Source: an uncultured Lachnoclostridium sp.
GTDB taxonomy: Bacteria > Bacillota > Clostridia > Lachnospirales > Lachnospiraceae
Length of the DNA: 64,000 nucleotides
Direction: 5' to 3'
Assembly: GCA_946415315.1 (NCBI GenBank)
Contig: CAMKRZ010000002.1
Coordinates: 124,001 to 188,000 of the forward strand
A program made the translations under genes and the position numbers. The notes under the pieces are model-generated. The model worked only from the letters and a program-made list of their open reading frames with translations. It was not told the origin of the DNA and did no database searches. This document shows positions 63,368 to 64,000 of this stretch, piece by piece (within the stretch, counting starts at the first letter, position 1; each line of letters begins with the position of its first letter).

Positions 63368-63443
63368 AGTTCCTCCTTCTCCGACGGCACACCCCGTACC
63401 GTCGCTACGCTCATTATGCGGATATCAAATCCGCGGTTACTCA

Positions 63444-64000
63444 TTAGGTTTCGCCGTTGTCTCCTCCCGGCTGATTGTCGCCGCCCTGATTGTCGTTGCC
63501 GCCCGGATTGTCGTTGCCGCCCGGATTGTTCTCCGTCTCATCGGGGATCAGCTCCACTAGGATCGGCACCTTCACACCGTCCTCCCTGAGGTCGTCGTCA
63601 ACGTTGGGCAGCTGGGACCGCAGCTGAATCTCCACAAGCCCCGGTTCCGTAATATCGCTGAGGTCGACATACAGGTTCAGGTCGGATTCGGTGATCTCCT
63701 GCAGGATGTCACTCAGATCACGCGCACTGAAGGAAACCGTTTCATTGGAAAATGTATATTTCAGCGTCTCCGCAAGGTTGCGGACGGTGATGGTCGCCGT
63801 GCGTACCTCAAACGGCTTGTCGCCTTCCTTCTCGACCGGAATCAGGATCGATATTGTGTCCGTAGCGGCAGCCACATACACGTTATCCGGCAGGAATCTG
63901 CCAATGGAGAATGCGCTCTCGACGACATCCTCATACAGGTCGGTCTTCTTGTATGTGACGACGATCTGATCGATCCTGTCAAGCACTTCGCGTTCCGCTG
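63444..64000 (-). CDS. YbbR-domain protein (N-terminal part beyond window)
   Basis: C-terminal 185 residues; the frame is open to base 64000. It shows YbbR-type repeats (VYVAAATDTISILIPVEK, ILQEITESDLNLYVDLSDITEPGLVEIQLRSQLP) and ends in a Gly/Asn/Asp/Gln-rich tail (PGGNDNPGGNDNQGGDN), encoded by short tandem repeats at 63450-63530. YbbR proteins are membrane-anchored and often act with the diadenylate cyclase CdaA and GlmM; glmM here is about 50 kb away, so cdaA may lie just outside the right edge. Confidence 0.88.
   Translation of the reverse strand, partial: AEREVLDRIDQIVVTYKKTDLYEDVVESAFSIGRFLPDNVYVAAATDTISILIPVEKEGDKPFEVRTATITVRNLAETLKYTFSNETVSFSARDLSDILQEITESDLNLYVDLSDITEPGLVEIQLRSQLPNVDDDLREDGVKVPILVELIPDETENNPGGNDNPGGNDNQGGDNQPGGDNGET

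Overview
The window reads as chromosomal DNA of a fairly GC-rich (by eye about 55% G+C) low-copy-repeat member of the Bacillota, most likely class Clostridia and probably Lachnospiraceae-like. The reasons are: strong GGAGG ribosome sites, Thr-Pro (PT) rich extracellular linkers, SH3/glucosaminidase surface protein, VanZ, DegV, YbbR, HtrA and ECF-sigma gene types, a GlnRS of the kind seen in some clostridia, and small clostridial DUF proteins. About 90% of the window is coding and most genes lie on the minus strand. The plus strand carries only typA, a dCMP deaminase, a fused ABC transporter, htrA and one predicted small RNA. No insertion sequence, prophage, CRISPR array, tRNA or rRNA was found.

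Layout: 1-5.0 kb holds a LolD-type ABC ATPase (cut by the edge), topoisomerase III and an ECF sigma factor translationally coupled to a membrane protein. 5.2-11.4 kb has glyA, degV, a small multidrug export protein, thrC, a PaaI-type thioesterase and ald. 11.5-14.9 kb is an amino-sugar block (NahK-like kinase, glmM, nagB). 14.9-15.5 kb is an AT-rich gap with a strong orphan promoter and a structured small-RNA candidate. 15.5-20.8 kb encodes a large SH3-repeat cell-wall hydrolase, an aquaporin and a lipoprotein esterase. 20.9-24.7 kb is purine biosynthesis (purE, purM, purN, purD), preceded by an M29 aminopeptidase fusion. 27-32.5 kb has VanZ and a Gld-like ABC exporter operon. 32.6-34.4 kb has dapB and dapA. 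34.7-39.3 kb is a carbohydrate-type cluster (TIM-barrel isomerase, FMN alpha-hydroxyacid enzyme, NAD epimerase, DXS-like transketolase). 39.6-44.9 kb is the plus-strand block. 45-57.8 kb has an amidase, guaB, two clostridial DUF proteins, glnS, an HD-GYP-like protein, a phosphoglycerol transferase, a zinc-ribbon/Q-P repeat protein and clpX. 58-64 kb has htrA, then glf, an IspD/TarI-type cytidylyltransferase, leuA, an HPr-like protein and ybbR (cut by the edge).

Many promoters can be read directly: near-consensus -35/-10 pairs with exactly 17-base spacers lie in front of nagB, thrC, the SH3 protein, aqpZ, dapA, the DXS-like gene, clpX, the zinc-ribbon gene and the small RNA. Many operon ends carry clear intrinsic terminators.

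The most unusual signal is not a gene. The octamer CATTTTCC (or its complement GGAAAATG) occurs 46 times by manual count, where about 1.5 would be expected by chance. It is on both strands (25 versus 21), about once per 1.4 kb. Single-base variants are rare, the octamer is over-represented between genes (16 of 46 in about 10% of the sequence), and it occurs three times as an inverted pair in intergenic hairpins, one of which is a textbook terminator. This density and layout resemble the DNA uptake sequences of Pasteurellaceae and Neisseriaceae, which to my knowledge are not described for clostridia. The second notable signal is the orphan small-RNA locus at about 15.33-15.46 kb.
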